DNA of 64,000 nt from Brachynemurus nebulosus (lineage: Eukaryota; Arthropoda; Insecta; Neuroptera; Myrmeleontidae): positions 86,235,150-86,299,149 of the forward strand of contig JAPWDM010000001.1 in assembly GCA_035578155.1 (NCBI GenBank), written 5' to 3'. A program made the translations under genes and the position numbers. Positions 22,758 through 33,575 of this stretch are shown here, piece by piece. The stretch's first letter is position 1; every line of letters begins with the position of its first letter. The notes below the pieces were generated by a model. It was not told the origin of the DNA. It was given only the letters and a program-made list of their open reading frames with translations, and did no database searches.

Positions 22758-24338
22758 TTATTTGGGAAATAAATGGACGGAAAGGGAATAACCCTTTAAC
22801 GTCCAACACGGGGGAGGACCCTTTGGGTCCCGATTTGGTTCGGTCTTACGTGCCGCACGCGGCATGTTGTGACTGATGCGGTAACAGAACTGAAAATAAC
22901 TAAGTTCAAATATATCATTTTCGGATGCATCTAAGACAGACTGTACATAAACCGATGAAGTACTATCGTCTCGGTCAAGTGTAAGTGTTAAATTGGATCC
23001 TAAAAGTTTTTCGATGGTGTCAACTAAATTATGGATCACCATGTTGTATAAATGTTTGCTAATGATATCGGTAATATAGGGTGATTTGGCTGTAACAATT
23101 GTCGAAACAACAACCTGTTCACTGCAGAATGTTGATTTAGAATTAGTATCGATAACTAAGGATGATGTATCACTATTATTAGGATCAATGTAAGGAGCAA
23201 TATCGTTATTCAAACATAAATTTCTAGTAATCTCGTCAGAAGCATTGACGGATGTAACGGACCGACAATTAACTGTGTCAAATAATGCAACATTATTAAC
23301 AAACCTACAATTAGTTTCGCAAGGATTATTTACGCAATGCTCGGTTGTAGTCAAAGGGTTAAAATTGTCCGGGGTCAATGAACTATTCAGAGATTCAAAA
23401 TTGCAAAAGATTTCATTTTTAGTCGGCTGATCGTTACCACAATGAATATTACCAGCTGAAATACTATGTAAAACTGAACAATCATTTTGAGTAACTGACT
23501 GTTCCAAGTGATTTTCTAAAACATTAACTTTTTCATTAGGTGAAGAAATTCGCTCATCATGTTTTTCTAATTTCGAGTCAATTGTCGAAAATTTGTTTAC
23601 CGTGTCTTCTGAAAATGCAATCACTTGATTCTTAATTGACTCATTTTTTGATACACAGCTTATATTATTTGAACGAATTTCCTCCTTCAAGTGAAAATCT
23701 ACATTATTCAAATTTGAACTTATTTCTATTTTAACGTTATCAATTTTGGAGTTTTGTGCGTTAATTAAATTCAAAGTTTCTTTACGTTCACTCTCAAAAC
23801 GAGCGTTAATTTTGACACTGAATTCGTCAAATTTGGCATCAAACTTTGAATTTAATTCCTTAACATCAGATTTTAAAGCATTTAAATCAGATTTTAATTC
23901 ATATTTCAAATCTTTATTGTTTTGGTCAAGTTTTGTATTAAAATTATCATTTTGTTCACTAAATTTAGATAACATAATTTGTTGAAATGAATATATCAAA
24001 CCTGTGATATCAGTAGTAGGATTAGTATCACCTTTTGGACCACTGCTGGAGTCGGCTGATCGGTCTGAAGTTGAAAGTACGGCACCAGAATCCGCCGATG
24101 AAGATCCACTGGTATTCGGCACAGCAATAGCCTCTGGATTAGGTGGTGTGATTTCAGGATCTGATTTCGGAGATTTGGGAACCAAAACTTCCATGGAGTC
24201 GATGTATGTTGTTTCATCATCGGACACGACATTGTTTCTGGGTGTAGATGTTGCCAGATTCGCACCAATAAAATTATAATCAGCGAGCGTTAACGGTTTT
24301 GGATTATCAGCAGCGTGTGCTTCCATTGTTATGAGCAC
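22758..24338 (-). CDS. Gag-like coiled-coil protein of the LTR element
   Basis: A 526-residue ORF starting about 100 bp inside the 5' LTR edge; Met1 or Met5 (MEAHAADN) is the likely start. The first roughly 110 residues are acidic and Ser/Pro-rich. Residues of about 110-280 form a long charged heptad-like region with many Lys/Asn/Glu/Leu (for example FNTKLDQNNKDLKYELKSDL), consistent with a coiled coil. The rest is Ser/Asn/Val-rich without a CCHC knuckle. Its position directly after the 5' LTR suggests a structural (Gag-like) role, but I recognise no family and make no functional claim. The frame is fully open, so selection or recency has preserved it. Confidence 0.6.
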   Translation of the reverse strand: MLITMEAHAADNPKPLTLADYNFIGANLATSTPRNNVVSDDETTYIDSMEVLVPKSPKSDPEITPPNPEAIAVPNTSGSSSADSGAVLSTSDRSADSSSGPKGDTNPTTDITGLIYSFQQIMLSKFSEQNDNFNTKLDQNNKDLKYELKSDLNALKSDVKELNSKFDAKFDEFSVKINARFESERKETLNLINAQNSKIDNVKIEISSNLNNVDFHLKEEIRSNNISCVSKNESIKNQVIAFSEDTVNKFSTIDSKLEKHDERISSPNEKVNVLENHLEQSVTQNDCSVLHSISAGNIHCGNDQPTKNEIFCNFESLNSSLTPDNFNPLTTTEHCVNNPCETNCRFVNNVALFDTVNCRSVTSVNASDEITRNLCLNNDIAPYIDPNNSDTSSLVIDTNSKSTFCSEQVVVSTIVTAKSPYITDIISKHLYNMVIHNLVDTIEKLLGSNLTLTLDRDDSTSSVYVQSVLDASENDIFELSYFQFCYRISHNMPRAARKTEPNRDPKGPPPCWTLKGYSLSVHLFPK

Positions 24339-24437
24339 TTTGTAACCGTTCAGTCACTTAAGTTTTTCCAGAATTTTATGTCTTTTTCGGTACACGTCAC
24401 TTAACGCGAAACACACAATTCCCACTGGAATGATATT

Positions 24438-25166
24438 TGTAACAGTTGGGGCGGTTTAGCTTATATTTAAAATTACTTAAAATTCGCGCCCAACACTGTT
24501 ACTTGTTGTCCCACGCAGAATTAGCGCTAAATTGGATGCCAAATTAATAGAAGTTCCAAAGGTATTGGGTTCTGTCGAAGAATTACTCTCCGTTGTGTGT
24601 TTAGCGTCGAACAATTTGTCGATTACAAAATAAAATTGTATTATTCGATAGATGTTTAAATATGGTATTTGAAATAATAAAAAAGTTTCATTTTAATATT
24701 TTATATTTATTTTATATTTTAAGTACTTTATATTTTTTAAATGATTATAAAAATATTTTACAAAATCAATTTAAACATTGTTTTAGATCTTTGTTATGAT
24801 TCACAACAAAATTACGTCTGCCCCTATCTAAGGTCACATTGTGAGTGAGTGAGTGATGCGCGAAGCATCATCATAGCACTCGTTCACCGTTGTTCGTTGG
24901 TCGCTATTCACAGTTCTCTCTCAAAAATCACTTAGTTTGGGTAATCACAAAATCAACCCTTGCTGTAAGAAATCAATATCGAAATAATGATGGCGGCCTC
25001 ACATAATTCACGTTACGGCCGCTAGTTGGCGACATCAACCACGTTACCTGGGGTTTGAGCCCATGATAAGTTCCCAAAAATTAATCAATTTCATAGAGGC
25101 AATCAACACTACATTAGTGTAAATTTGATTGCCTTAAGTTCTCGGCTGACACCTACCACCATTACA
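24438..25166 (-). repeat. 5' LTR of the Gag-only retrotransposon
   Basis: 729 bp, almost identical to 18997-19726. On the minus strand it reads TGTAATGG...CTGTTACA. Confidence 0.9.
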
Positions 25167-25170
25167 ACAT

Positions 25171-25337
25171 TCCTTTGTGTTATACGATTCATTTTTGAGT
25201 TGGCTTAAAAAAACATCAACATTTGTCTCTTCACTACGTTTAAAGAAAGAGATTATCGCGTCAGCAATTTGCTGATAAGTAATGTTTGTTTTCACAAACG
25301 TTGGTTTTTTTAGACCGACTGCACGATTATTTTGCAT
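25171..25337 (-). pseudogene. Short ORF truncated by the LTR retrotransposon
   Basis: A minus-strand frame beginning MQNNRAVGLKKPTF with a helical, charged middle (IADAIISFFKRSEE) runs into the LTR at 25166, where residues come from the LTR. On the far side of the element, just left of 18997, the same frame would remain open for about a dozen codons before a stop. The insertion therefore appears to have split a small ORF of about 70 codons. No family is recognised, and it could be a chance ORF or part of an older element. Confidence 0.4.
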
Positions 25338-25689
25338 GGCACCGAATTTTGATCTTGCTCCAATACTTTGTTATAAGTAGTTATCGAAATAGCCAATCTC
25401 TTTAATGAGCTGAATCTTTTTAATACCCGCTTATTTATTGATTGGCAAAACTTTAAATATGAATCAACGAGATAATACTCATATTGTTACATTATTGTCA
25501 TATTCTTACACTCACTCAAATGAAAGAAATTATTTAAGTAAATGGGTAAATTATTTAAAATTCCCAAAAAATTCTGTCGTTGCCGATATTCACAATCGAC
25601 CAAGAAAAGTGAATTAAAAGAATTTCATTTTTTTAATTTTTATGTTTTCCAGCAAATTTCCAAATATTGGGCGCTGGCGGATCTCACTT
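25338..25689. other. AT-rich spacer, nothing recognised
   Basis: No coding sequence or repeat boundary seen. Confidence 0.5.
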
Positions 25690-25988
25690 AAGACCTGTAC
25701 CCATTTAAAATAGTTTAGCTTTCTAACAGTGAAAAAATTTTCAAAATCAGTTGAGTAGTTAATTTTTGGCGCTTTTGGATCCTGGCGACCCAAAAACGGA
25801 GTTCAGATAGTGCAACATATATCCATTTGAAATAGTGTAACTTTTTGATGGTGAAAAAATTTTCAAAACCAATTGGATAGTTAATTTTTATACCCATCTA
25901 AAATAGTTTAGCTTTTTAAGAGTAAAAGAATTTTCAAAATCGGCTAGGTAATTATATATTATATATATTACTATAGTATATATATATA

Positions 25989-26051
<63 letters not shown>

Positions 26052-26073
26052 TTTTATATTTTATATATATATA

Positions 26074-26158
<85 letters not shown>

Positions 26159-27175
26159 CATACAATGAAAGTGTTTTCGAAACCCATTGTGTAGTCTTCT
26201 TTGCCGCATTTGTATCCGCAAGACACTTGCGAGTCTCAGATAACACAACCTGTACCTATCTAAAATAGTTTCCCTCTGCAATAGTGAAAAATTTTTAAAA
26301 TCGGTCAGTTATTTTATTTTGGACACTTTTGGGTCCCATCAACTCTGTCGGACCTTACATAACGTAATCTATGTCTGCCTAAAATAGTTTAGCTCTCTAA
26401 CAATGAAAGAATTTTCAAAATCGGTCGGTTAGTTTATTTTTGGCGCTTTTAAGATCCCAGGATCCTGGCCGAACTCATACAACATATAAGCTATAGCTAT
26501 CTAGTAGTAAGTAGTTGACCTCTGTAATAGTGAAAAAATTTTCAAAATCGGTCGGTTATTTTATTTGTGACACTCTTAAGTCCCATGGACGCTAGTGGAC
26601 ACTACATAACGTAGTCTATATCTATCTAAAATAGTTTAGCTCTCTAACAGTGAAAAAGATCTCAAAATCGGTCGGTTAGTTAGTTTTGGCGCTTTTAAGA
26701 TACTAGGACCCTGGCCAACTTCATACTGCATAAGCTATATCCATCTAAAATAGTGTACCTCTCTAACAGTGAAAAGATTTTTAAAATCCGTTGGTTATTT
26801 TATTTTTTACAATTATGGGACCAGTGGACCCTGGCGAAACTCATACAGCATAACCTTTACTCATCTAAAGTAATTTTAGTAAAAAAGTTTAGCTCTGTAA
26901 CAGTAAAAAGGAGTCCTATGGATCTCATATAACTTATAGCGGTCCGTTAGGATCTTGCGGACACCATTTAATAACTTAAGTAATTCAAATACTTTAGCTT
27001 ACTTACAGAGAAAAAATTTTCAAAATCGGTTGATTAGTTAATTTTTGGCATTTTTAGGTCCCCAATATCCTGATGGGTCTCACATAAGATACCTTAAATC
27101 CATTTAAAATTGTTTAGCTTCCTAACATTAATGATTATTAGTGAAAAAATTTTCAAAATCGATCCAGTTTTTTAA
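25690..27175. repeat. Degenerate tandem array, about 115-125 bp unit
   Basis: About ten units share the core TAGTTTAGCT(C/T)TCTAACAGTGAAAAA-TTTTCAAAATCGG followed by TTAGTTAATTTTTGGCGCTTTTGG and a GGATCCTGGCGA-like stretch. The core starts near 25711, 25831, 25899, 26270, 26385, 26510, 26631, 26750, 26880, 26992 and 27108. Units are strongly diverged. A long AT microsatellite (25955-26152) interrupts the array. Confidence 0.8.
25955..26152. repeat. AT microsatellite
   Basis: Almost pure TA repeats, with short AAAATATATTTTATATTTTA interruptions around 26043-26080. Confidence 0.95.
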
Positions 27176-28141
27176 AATATTTTTCCTGGCATGCAAACAT
27201 ATTATTATTTCTTTTTAATATTTAATAATATAATATTTAATAATATCATGACATAACTTTCAATATATTGTTTATTTAAAATTCAATAGAAAAATTTGTT
27301 CATTACATATGCTTAAAAAGGTTGGTTAATTTTAAATTTAAAAAATCAGACAGAGATATAATACATAGATTTATTTTGAATAACTACCATTTGTTTTCGT
27401 TAAAACACGTAAAAAAAATTGCTACTTTTCTATATTCTATAACGTATTGAGACAGAAACTATTACTTATTACACTGACAAAGAGAGCATTAGTAACCCAA
27501 CATTAAAAAAGTACAATTTTCTCGAAAACTACTTAACATAGAAAGAAAACTATAAGAACAGTTTCTTCATAATCTTTTTTCGTCATTTCAACGATGTAAA
27601 AATCAAACTGTCTAATGATAGGATCGAATGATGAAAAATGACCAGAAAACCAGCTTCATGGCATTCGACGCGTCTGGCTCACGAACTTAGCCGAGCCAAT
27701 CCGGATTCCAGTTTGCACACCAATTTTCATAAGCATTAAACGTTTCGTTCAAGAATTAAATATCATTTTTGTATTCTAGGGACCTCAGGGTTTTCTATAT
27801 TTTTCCTATACTTCTTTTATAGTCTCGGGCCCAAGTCGCGGCATCAGAACAGCTGTAATAGCTGAATTTCTAGTTTTGGAAATTCCCTAAAATAACAAAA
27901 AGGAAAAGAAACAAAAAATTTGGTTCGTCTAATTTTCCTTCATTTGTTTAATGACGTCAGACCAAATTTAGTTAATTTCACCTTTACCTACTAATTGATT
28001 TTTATTTACAAAATGTTGGGAAATATCTGGGTTGTACAAAAAAAGTGCCACTGTGTCAAGACCTGAAAATAAAAGAGTTTTCAGAGCGTTAATGATAAGA
28101 ATTGTATTATTTTTCTATTTAAATAAAATTATCTTTTTTAG
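27176..28141. other. Intron or intergenic sequence with one half of a dispersed repeat
   Basis: About 27790-27895 is similar to 28580-28690 (shared ATAGTCTCGGGC and GCTGTAATAGCTGAATT). Otherwise no features recognised. If the exon at 28142 is real, this is probably its upstream intron. Confidence 0.5.
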
Positions 28142-28283
28142 GTATTGCATTTCTAGTCTTAATATTGGGTATAATTTTTGGTATCTCAAGTCATGCTGAA
28201 TCCAATAATAACAGACCTTACTTTACATCTTTTAATAAAGCCGCAATTGTTTCAAATGGAAAAGAATGTGCAGCAATTGGAAA
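28142..28283 (+). CDS. Exon of a gamma-glutamyltransferase-like gene (membrane anchor and start of mature protein)
   Basis: Preceded by a pyrimidine-rich TTTTTTTAG acceptor (28132-28141) and followed by the donor GTAAGTA at 28284. The 142-nt exon enters after two bases of a codon and leaves two bases into the next. It encodes a hydrophobic segment, IAFLVLILGIIFGI, then a polar stretch, then FNKAAIVSNGKECAAIG followed by a split Lys. Gamma-glutamyltransferases (glutathione hydrolases) begin with a signal anchor and then a conserved AAV(A/S)xxxxxCSxIG block just before GGSAVDAA. The fit in order and spacing is good. The enzyme cleaves the gamma-glutamyl bond of glutathione at the cell surface. 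No second exon with GGSAVDAA was found in the window, so the rest of the gene must lie beyond it or the exon is an isolated relic. Confidence 0.65.
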
Positions 28284-29124
28284 GTAAGTAAATAATTTTT
28301 TTTTAATTTCTATATCTTTCATCCTTTCCCGGATTCTTGGAATCCGCGGGACTCTGGTGTTTTAATCATTTGTATAATGATTAGGAGCGGATGGCAGAGT
28401 AGCGCAGTATTTTATTAATTTCTCAAAAACCGCTTCTTTGATTTCGATGAGAAAACTTTTTTGAGAGTAAATACATATGGTACGGGAGATAGCGTTGTAT
28501 TGTTCGTAAAAGTAGGAAATTTCGTTCGAGAGTTATCGTGCGGACACATATGTACATATTTTAGTGAATATTATTTTCGGTTTCTAGGCACCGCAATACA
28601 AATTTCTGCCATAGTCTCGGGCTCAGGCCGCGTTATGACAGTGGCTGTAATAGCTGAATTCCATTCTGGAAATTCGCTAAAAGAAGAAGAAAAAATATCC
28701 TAGTAAATATTACAATAAGAAAGTATCAAAATTGAAGATTAACACATATTATTTGTCGGTTTTGAAATAACAATTTGTGTTTCAAAAACGTCTGTTAAAA
28801 AATACTCTAGTTAACATGTTTGGTGTCTGTTCGTCCGTGTGTCGCCAGTTTGCACCAAATGGCATAACTTCTGAACTGTTCGATCGTTTTTAATGAAATT
28901 TTCAGAAATTATGCATTTGGCTCCTAGATGGTCCTCTATGGATTTAATCGGAATCGGAGTAACGGTAGCTACGCCATTACGATGTCATTCCATTAATATA
29001 CTAAATTGCACCAAGTGGCATAACTTCTGAATTATTCTGAACTTTTTATGAAATTGTCAGAAATTATACGCTCTGGTTCCTAAATGCTTCTGGTCCCTTA
29101 CAAATTTCATTGCATTCGGAGTAA
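28284..29124. other. Intron-like sequence with short repeats
   Basis: Contains the second half of the dispersed repeat (28580-28690) and two tandem diverged copies of a phrase with TTGCACCAA(A/G)TGGCATAACTTCTGAA (about 28850 and 29006). No coding sequence recognised; the 80-codon ORF at 28461-28703 overlaps the repeat. Confidence 0.5.
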
Positions 29125-29250
29125 TAGTTTTTAGGTAATTCAAAGTAAATAAAAGAAATTTATTTAAAATTAAATTTTCAAATTTTGTATTAAGAAAATT
29201 TCTTATTTCACTGCAAAAAAAAGGTAGGAAAATTTTAAATAATAGATATT

Positions 29251-32200
29251 TAGCGATATTCTAAAGGTTGCTCATGCTCATGCTCATGCTCATGCTCATG
29301 CTCATACTCATGCTCATACTCATACTCTACTTGTTCATACTTACTTTGCTTCATTTGCTTACAATAATTTCCGTATACCTTTTCCAATAATTTTTGGGAT
29401 GACTTTTCAAGAGGGTGTTATTAGTGACCATAAACTTTCAAGATGTTAAATTATTTTTTATTACTCATGCGGGAGAAGTATTAACTTGGCGCACACATTT
29501 CTGTACGCAAAATAGCTGTTTGCCCACTGTACTCTTCCCGCATACTTTTTTGCGTGTGGAAAGTAACGTTCCACACGCAAATTGACAATAAAACCCGCAA
29601 AATTTAATCAAAACACGCAAAGCCGCCTCTTAATTTTTCATTCAATAAATATTTCATAATTATTTCTATAGAAACCACCAACAAAGTAATTTAAACGATA
29701 ATTAATTCAGAAAAAAAAGACGAACATTTAAAAATATTATTTTAAAAGGTAATAAAAATGTCAAAAATTGTGATAATAAGAGAAAAAAATGCCGTGAGCA
29801 GCGGAGCCCCATCACGGAAGTCGAATTTTTCCTTTCATCTTCGGTATTGAGTGTCTACAAGCGAAATATAAATGAAAGTCCACAAGCGATTTGTAATTTT
29901 GGTGGTTTCAAAACTGATGATGAGTGTCCGGTTGATCGGGGCTTTAAAAAAAGGTTTTAAGTTTTTAAGGGCTGAATCTCAGTAAATTTCAATTTTGTGC
30001 CGATAGTAGTTAACAGAGAAAAAGCCAACACAATTCGTACGAGGGCATTTCTATCCATGCTTATCCGCCAATTGCCTTTGTGTTTTATTTTTAAATATTA
30101 AAAAAGGAACTTAAATAGTAAACTGGAAGGCTTTTATGAAGATATTTTTTCTTTCCAAAAAAATCCAAAATTTCTATTTTATAAATAATAAAAATCCAAA
30201 ATTCCTAATTTATAAATAAACAGTGACTTTAATAACAGTTTCAAATTACTCAAATATGTATGTATTTCATTTGTTAAAAAATTGTATTCACTTTTTTTTA
30301 AATTTTTTAAAATTACTATTCGCCTACTTGTATTTAGAATAAAAGTAATGCATTTAAAACACATTTAACAATAGCATTCAATTCCGATGTAAAAATGGAA
30401 GAAGTGGGGGGAAAAGTAATGTGGACTCCCTAAAAGGTACTAGCTGGATACTAACTGAATACACGTACAAAATTTCAGCCCTCTAGGTTTCCTTAGAGAG
30501 TCTCTAGACGTATTAGAAAACAAGCAAAAAAATTAAGGGAATATTGGCGTAAAAATCGTGGGGGTAAGGATTAAAAGTTGAAACCCCAAAAAACAGTGTC
30601 TGGCTATTAGCTTAACCTGTACACAAAATTTCAGCCCTCTAGGTTTATTTGGGGAGATTTTGACCCGAACGAAACTGTTAAAAAGCAAGAAAAATCATGT
30701 TCTTTTGGGTATAAAAATGGTGACGGTAGGGTTTGAAAGTCGAGACTCCCAAAAGGCACCCCCTTGATACTAACTCAATCCGGATACAAAATTTCAGCCC
30801 TCTAGGTTTATTTGGGTGACCTGTGCGAGTGGTACAAACTTCGAAAACGTCGAAGATGCATGAAATTGTAGCTTAAAAATGAGGGGGGTGGGGGTAAAAT
30901 ATTAAAACCTCCAAAAAGCACAACCTAGGTACGAACTTTATCAACAAACCAAATTTCAACCCTCTACGTTAATTCTGGGGGGCTGGGGGCCTGTTAGATC
31001 CAGCGAAAATCGTTTTTCCCCCCTCTACTCCCACCAAATCATCCTAGGAAGCTGAATTTTGTATTCAGTTAATATCCAGCTAGTAACTTTTAGGGAGTCC
31101 ACATTACTTTTCCCCCCACTTCTTCCATTTTTACATCGGAATTGAATGCTATTGTTAAATGTGTTTTAAATGCATTACTTTTATTCTAAATACAAGTAGG
31201 CGAATAGTAATTTTAAAAAATTTAAAAAAAAGTGAATACAATTTTTTAACAAATGAAATACATACATATTTGAGTAATTTGAAACTGTTATTAAAGTCAC
31301 TGTTTATTTATAAATTAGGAATTTTGGATTTTTATTATTTATAAAATAGAAATTTTGGATTTTTTTGGAAAGAAAAAATATCTTCATAAAAGCCTTCCAG
31401 TTTACTATTTAAGTTCCTTTTTTAATATTTAAAAATAAAACACAAAGGCAATTGGCGGATAAGCATGGATAGAAATGCCCTCGTACGAATTGTGTTGGCT
31501 TTTTCTCTGTTAACTACTATCGGCACAAAATTGAAATTTACTGAGATTCAGCCCTTAAAAACTTAAAACCTTTTTTTAAAGCCCCGATCAACCGGACACT
31601 CATCATCAGTTTTGAAACCACCAAAATTACAAATCGCTTGTGGACTTTCATTTATATTTCGCTTGTAGACACTCAATACCGAAGATGAAAGGAAAAATTC
31701 GACTTCCGTGATGGGGCTCCGCTGCTCACGGCATTTTTTCTCTTATTATCACAATTTTTGACATTTTTATTACCTTTTAAAATAATATTTTTAAATGTTC
31801 GTCTTTTTTTTCTGAATTAATTATCGTTTAAATTACTTTGTTGGTGGTTTCTATAGAAATAATTATGAAATATTTATTGAATGAAAAATTAAGAGGCGGC
31901 TTTGCGTGTTTTGATTAAATTTTGCGGGTTTTATTGTCAATTTGAGTGTGGAAAGTTACTTTCCACACGCAAAAAAGTATGCGGGAAGAGTACAGTGGGC
32001 AAACAGCTATTTTGCGTACAGAAATGTGTGCGCCAAGTTAATACTTCTCCCGCATGAGTAATAAAAAATAATTTAACATCTTGAAAGTTTATGGTCACTA
32101 ATAACACCCTCTCGAAAAGTCATCCCAAAAATTATTGGAAAAGGTATACGGAAATTATTGTAATCAAATGAAGCAAAGTAAGTATGAACAAGTAGAGTAT

Positions 32201-32277
32201 GAGTATGAGTATGAGCGTGAGCATGAGCATGAGCATGAGCATGAGCATGAGCATGAGCAACCTTTAGAATATCGCTA
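29251..32277. mobile_element. 3.0-kb palindromic element with ATT target duplication
   Basis: Inverted arms of about 1.2 kb (29251 to about 30470, and about 31055 to 32277) are almost identical; I see only scattered mismatches. The ends read TAGCGATATTCTAAAGG and its complement, flanked by ATT (29248-29250 and 32278-32280). The other LTR of the host gypsy element (39775-39800) shows the uninterrupted site GATATTGTTTAG, proving insertion and a 3-bp duplication. A (GCTCAT)n hexamer tract sits just inside each end (about 29268-29330 and 32196-32262). No transposase ORF. An older arm fragment exists at 18431-18835. Confidence 0.85.
30465..31055. repeat. Tandem repeats of about 160 bp in the palindrome spacer
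   Basis: The phrase ACAAAATTTCAGCCCTCTAG followed by GTTTA(T/C)TT recurs near 30467, 30620 and 30785, and in a weaker form near 30947. Each repeat is followed by a G-rich GGGGTAAAA-like stretch. It forms the unpaired loop between the two arms. Confidence 0.7.
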
Positions 32278-33575
32278 ATTGTTTAGTTCAAAATTAAAAT
32301 TTATTTTTTTTGCCTTAGCTCGCCTAGCTCAGTCGTACATGTATTATTTTTTTTGTTTGTTTAATTGTACATTTTTTATACAATGTCAGGGTCGTGAGGG
32401 TTACTTCAGGTTGTTTCCAATACAAAGTTTTATACAAAAAAATAGGTACTTGAGTGATAAAATTATTTTGAACAAATAAATAATTAATAACAATTTTTTG
32501 TTTCAATAACAATTAACAATATAAATAAATTATTTAAAATTTAGGAAAATGTTAAATGGCCACAATTTAGTTTAGAAATAAATTACATAATATTAAAAGT
32601 TTTATCAGTCAGTACATATTTTAGTAAAATAAAAAAAGAACAAGAAAAAATGATTATTACGTAAGAAAATATAGAGAATTTACGAAATACAATAATTAAG
32701 AGAGAACGCAGGAAAATATAGTTTACGAAATGCAAATATCTACTGACCAATACAAGCATGCTATAAAATTTTAAAGAAAATTAATTAATGATTGCGTTAG
32801 GTAGGCATCCTTACATTACAATTAGTATGCAAACTTTAGGAAGTTAATAGAAAATTAAGAGAAAATTTGAGTGACAGAAAAGTTAATAGAAATTTAACTG
32901 GTTTACACTTTGTTAGAGTCACTATGCAAAGTTAATTTGTTATTTCAAAATAGCACCAAACACCATGTAGCAAAGAAAGTATAAGAGTATGCGAAATGAT
33001 TACTTATCTAAAGATTTCCACTATAAAGATGGTATTAAACGGCCTTTAGAACGTTGAAATTATAGTGGTTGTCCCAAAGTTGAAGCGAATTCATGGCATG
33101 TGGATGTAATTCACATGAAAAGGCGTAAACTCCAAATTTAAACCATTAGCGAGTCGAGTGCTTCCTGGATTTGGCCATTAAAAGTAACACATGATTTCAG
33201 GTTAACAAACTTCCACAATTGTATAATATGCCACTGAATGTTCCTATTTTACAAGTTTTATTCAAACTGTCACATAATGTTACAAAATTCCTGTTATAAG
33301 AAAGTCCGATCGGGATTACAAAAAAAAATCAAGTTAAAATGAGACTGGCATAATCGAACAACTGATATTTATAACGCAGTTTACCTCCACAACTATCTAC
33401 CTATCGCGAGTAGTAATACCAACTTGAAAAAAAATGCAATAAATTTAACACAGCCAAAGTACAGCTCGTGCCAGCGGCGAAAGTACAGTGGACGGCAACA
33501 AAATAAGTACAATAAAATTAACTTTGAAAATTAGCAATTTTTTTTAAATTTGAAAACGTTGTACAAAACGTAACA

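Larger units (their letters stand above)
18997..25166 (-). mobile_element. LTR retrotransposon with Gag-like ORF only
   Basis: Direct repeats 18997-19726 and 24438-25166 (730 and 729 bp) begin TGTAACAG and end TTACA. ACAT flanks both outer ends (18993-18996 and 25167-25170), a 4-bp target duplication. I count about seven differences between the LTRs, roughly 1%, so the insertion is fairly young. On the minus strand the internal region ends in a purine tract, GAGGCGGGGG, next to the 3' LTR, which fixes the orientation. No protease, RT or integrase is present, and 19727-22757 is non-coding apart from a nested MITE and repeats. A clear primer-binding site could not be assigned. Confidence 0.85.
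29129..33575 (-). repeat. 3' LTR of the gypsy element, split by a palindromic element
   Basis: LTR pieces 29129-29250 and 32281-33575 join across the nested element to match 39663-39907 plus 44431-45627. LTR sequence is A/T-rich with CTCAGTCGTACATGTATTAT near 32326. Confidence 0.9.

Noticed and set aside
26054..26281. ORFs of alternating Tyr and Ile
   Set aside because: They are translations of the TA microsatellite.
29268..29332. CRISPR-like or direct-repeat array
   Set aside because: It is a GCTCAT hexamer microsatellite without spacers, in an animal genome.
30179..31344. Two identical 61-codon ORFs, one in each palindrome arm
   Set aside because: They are identical only because the arms are inverted copies; no domain, and the sequence is low-complexity A/T.
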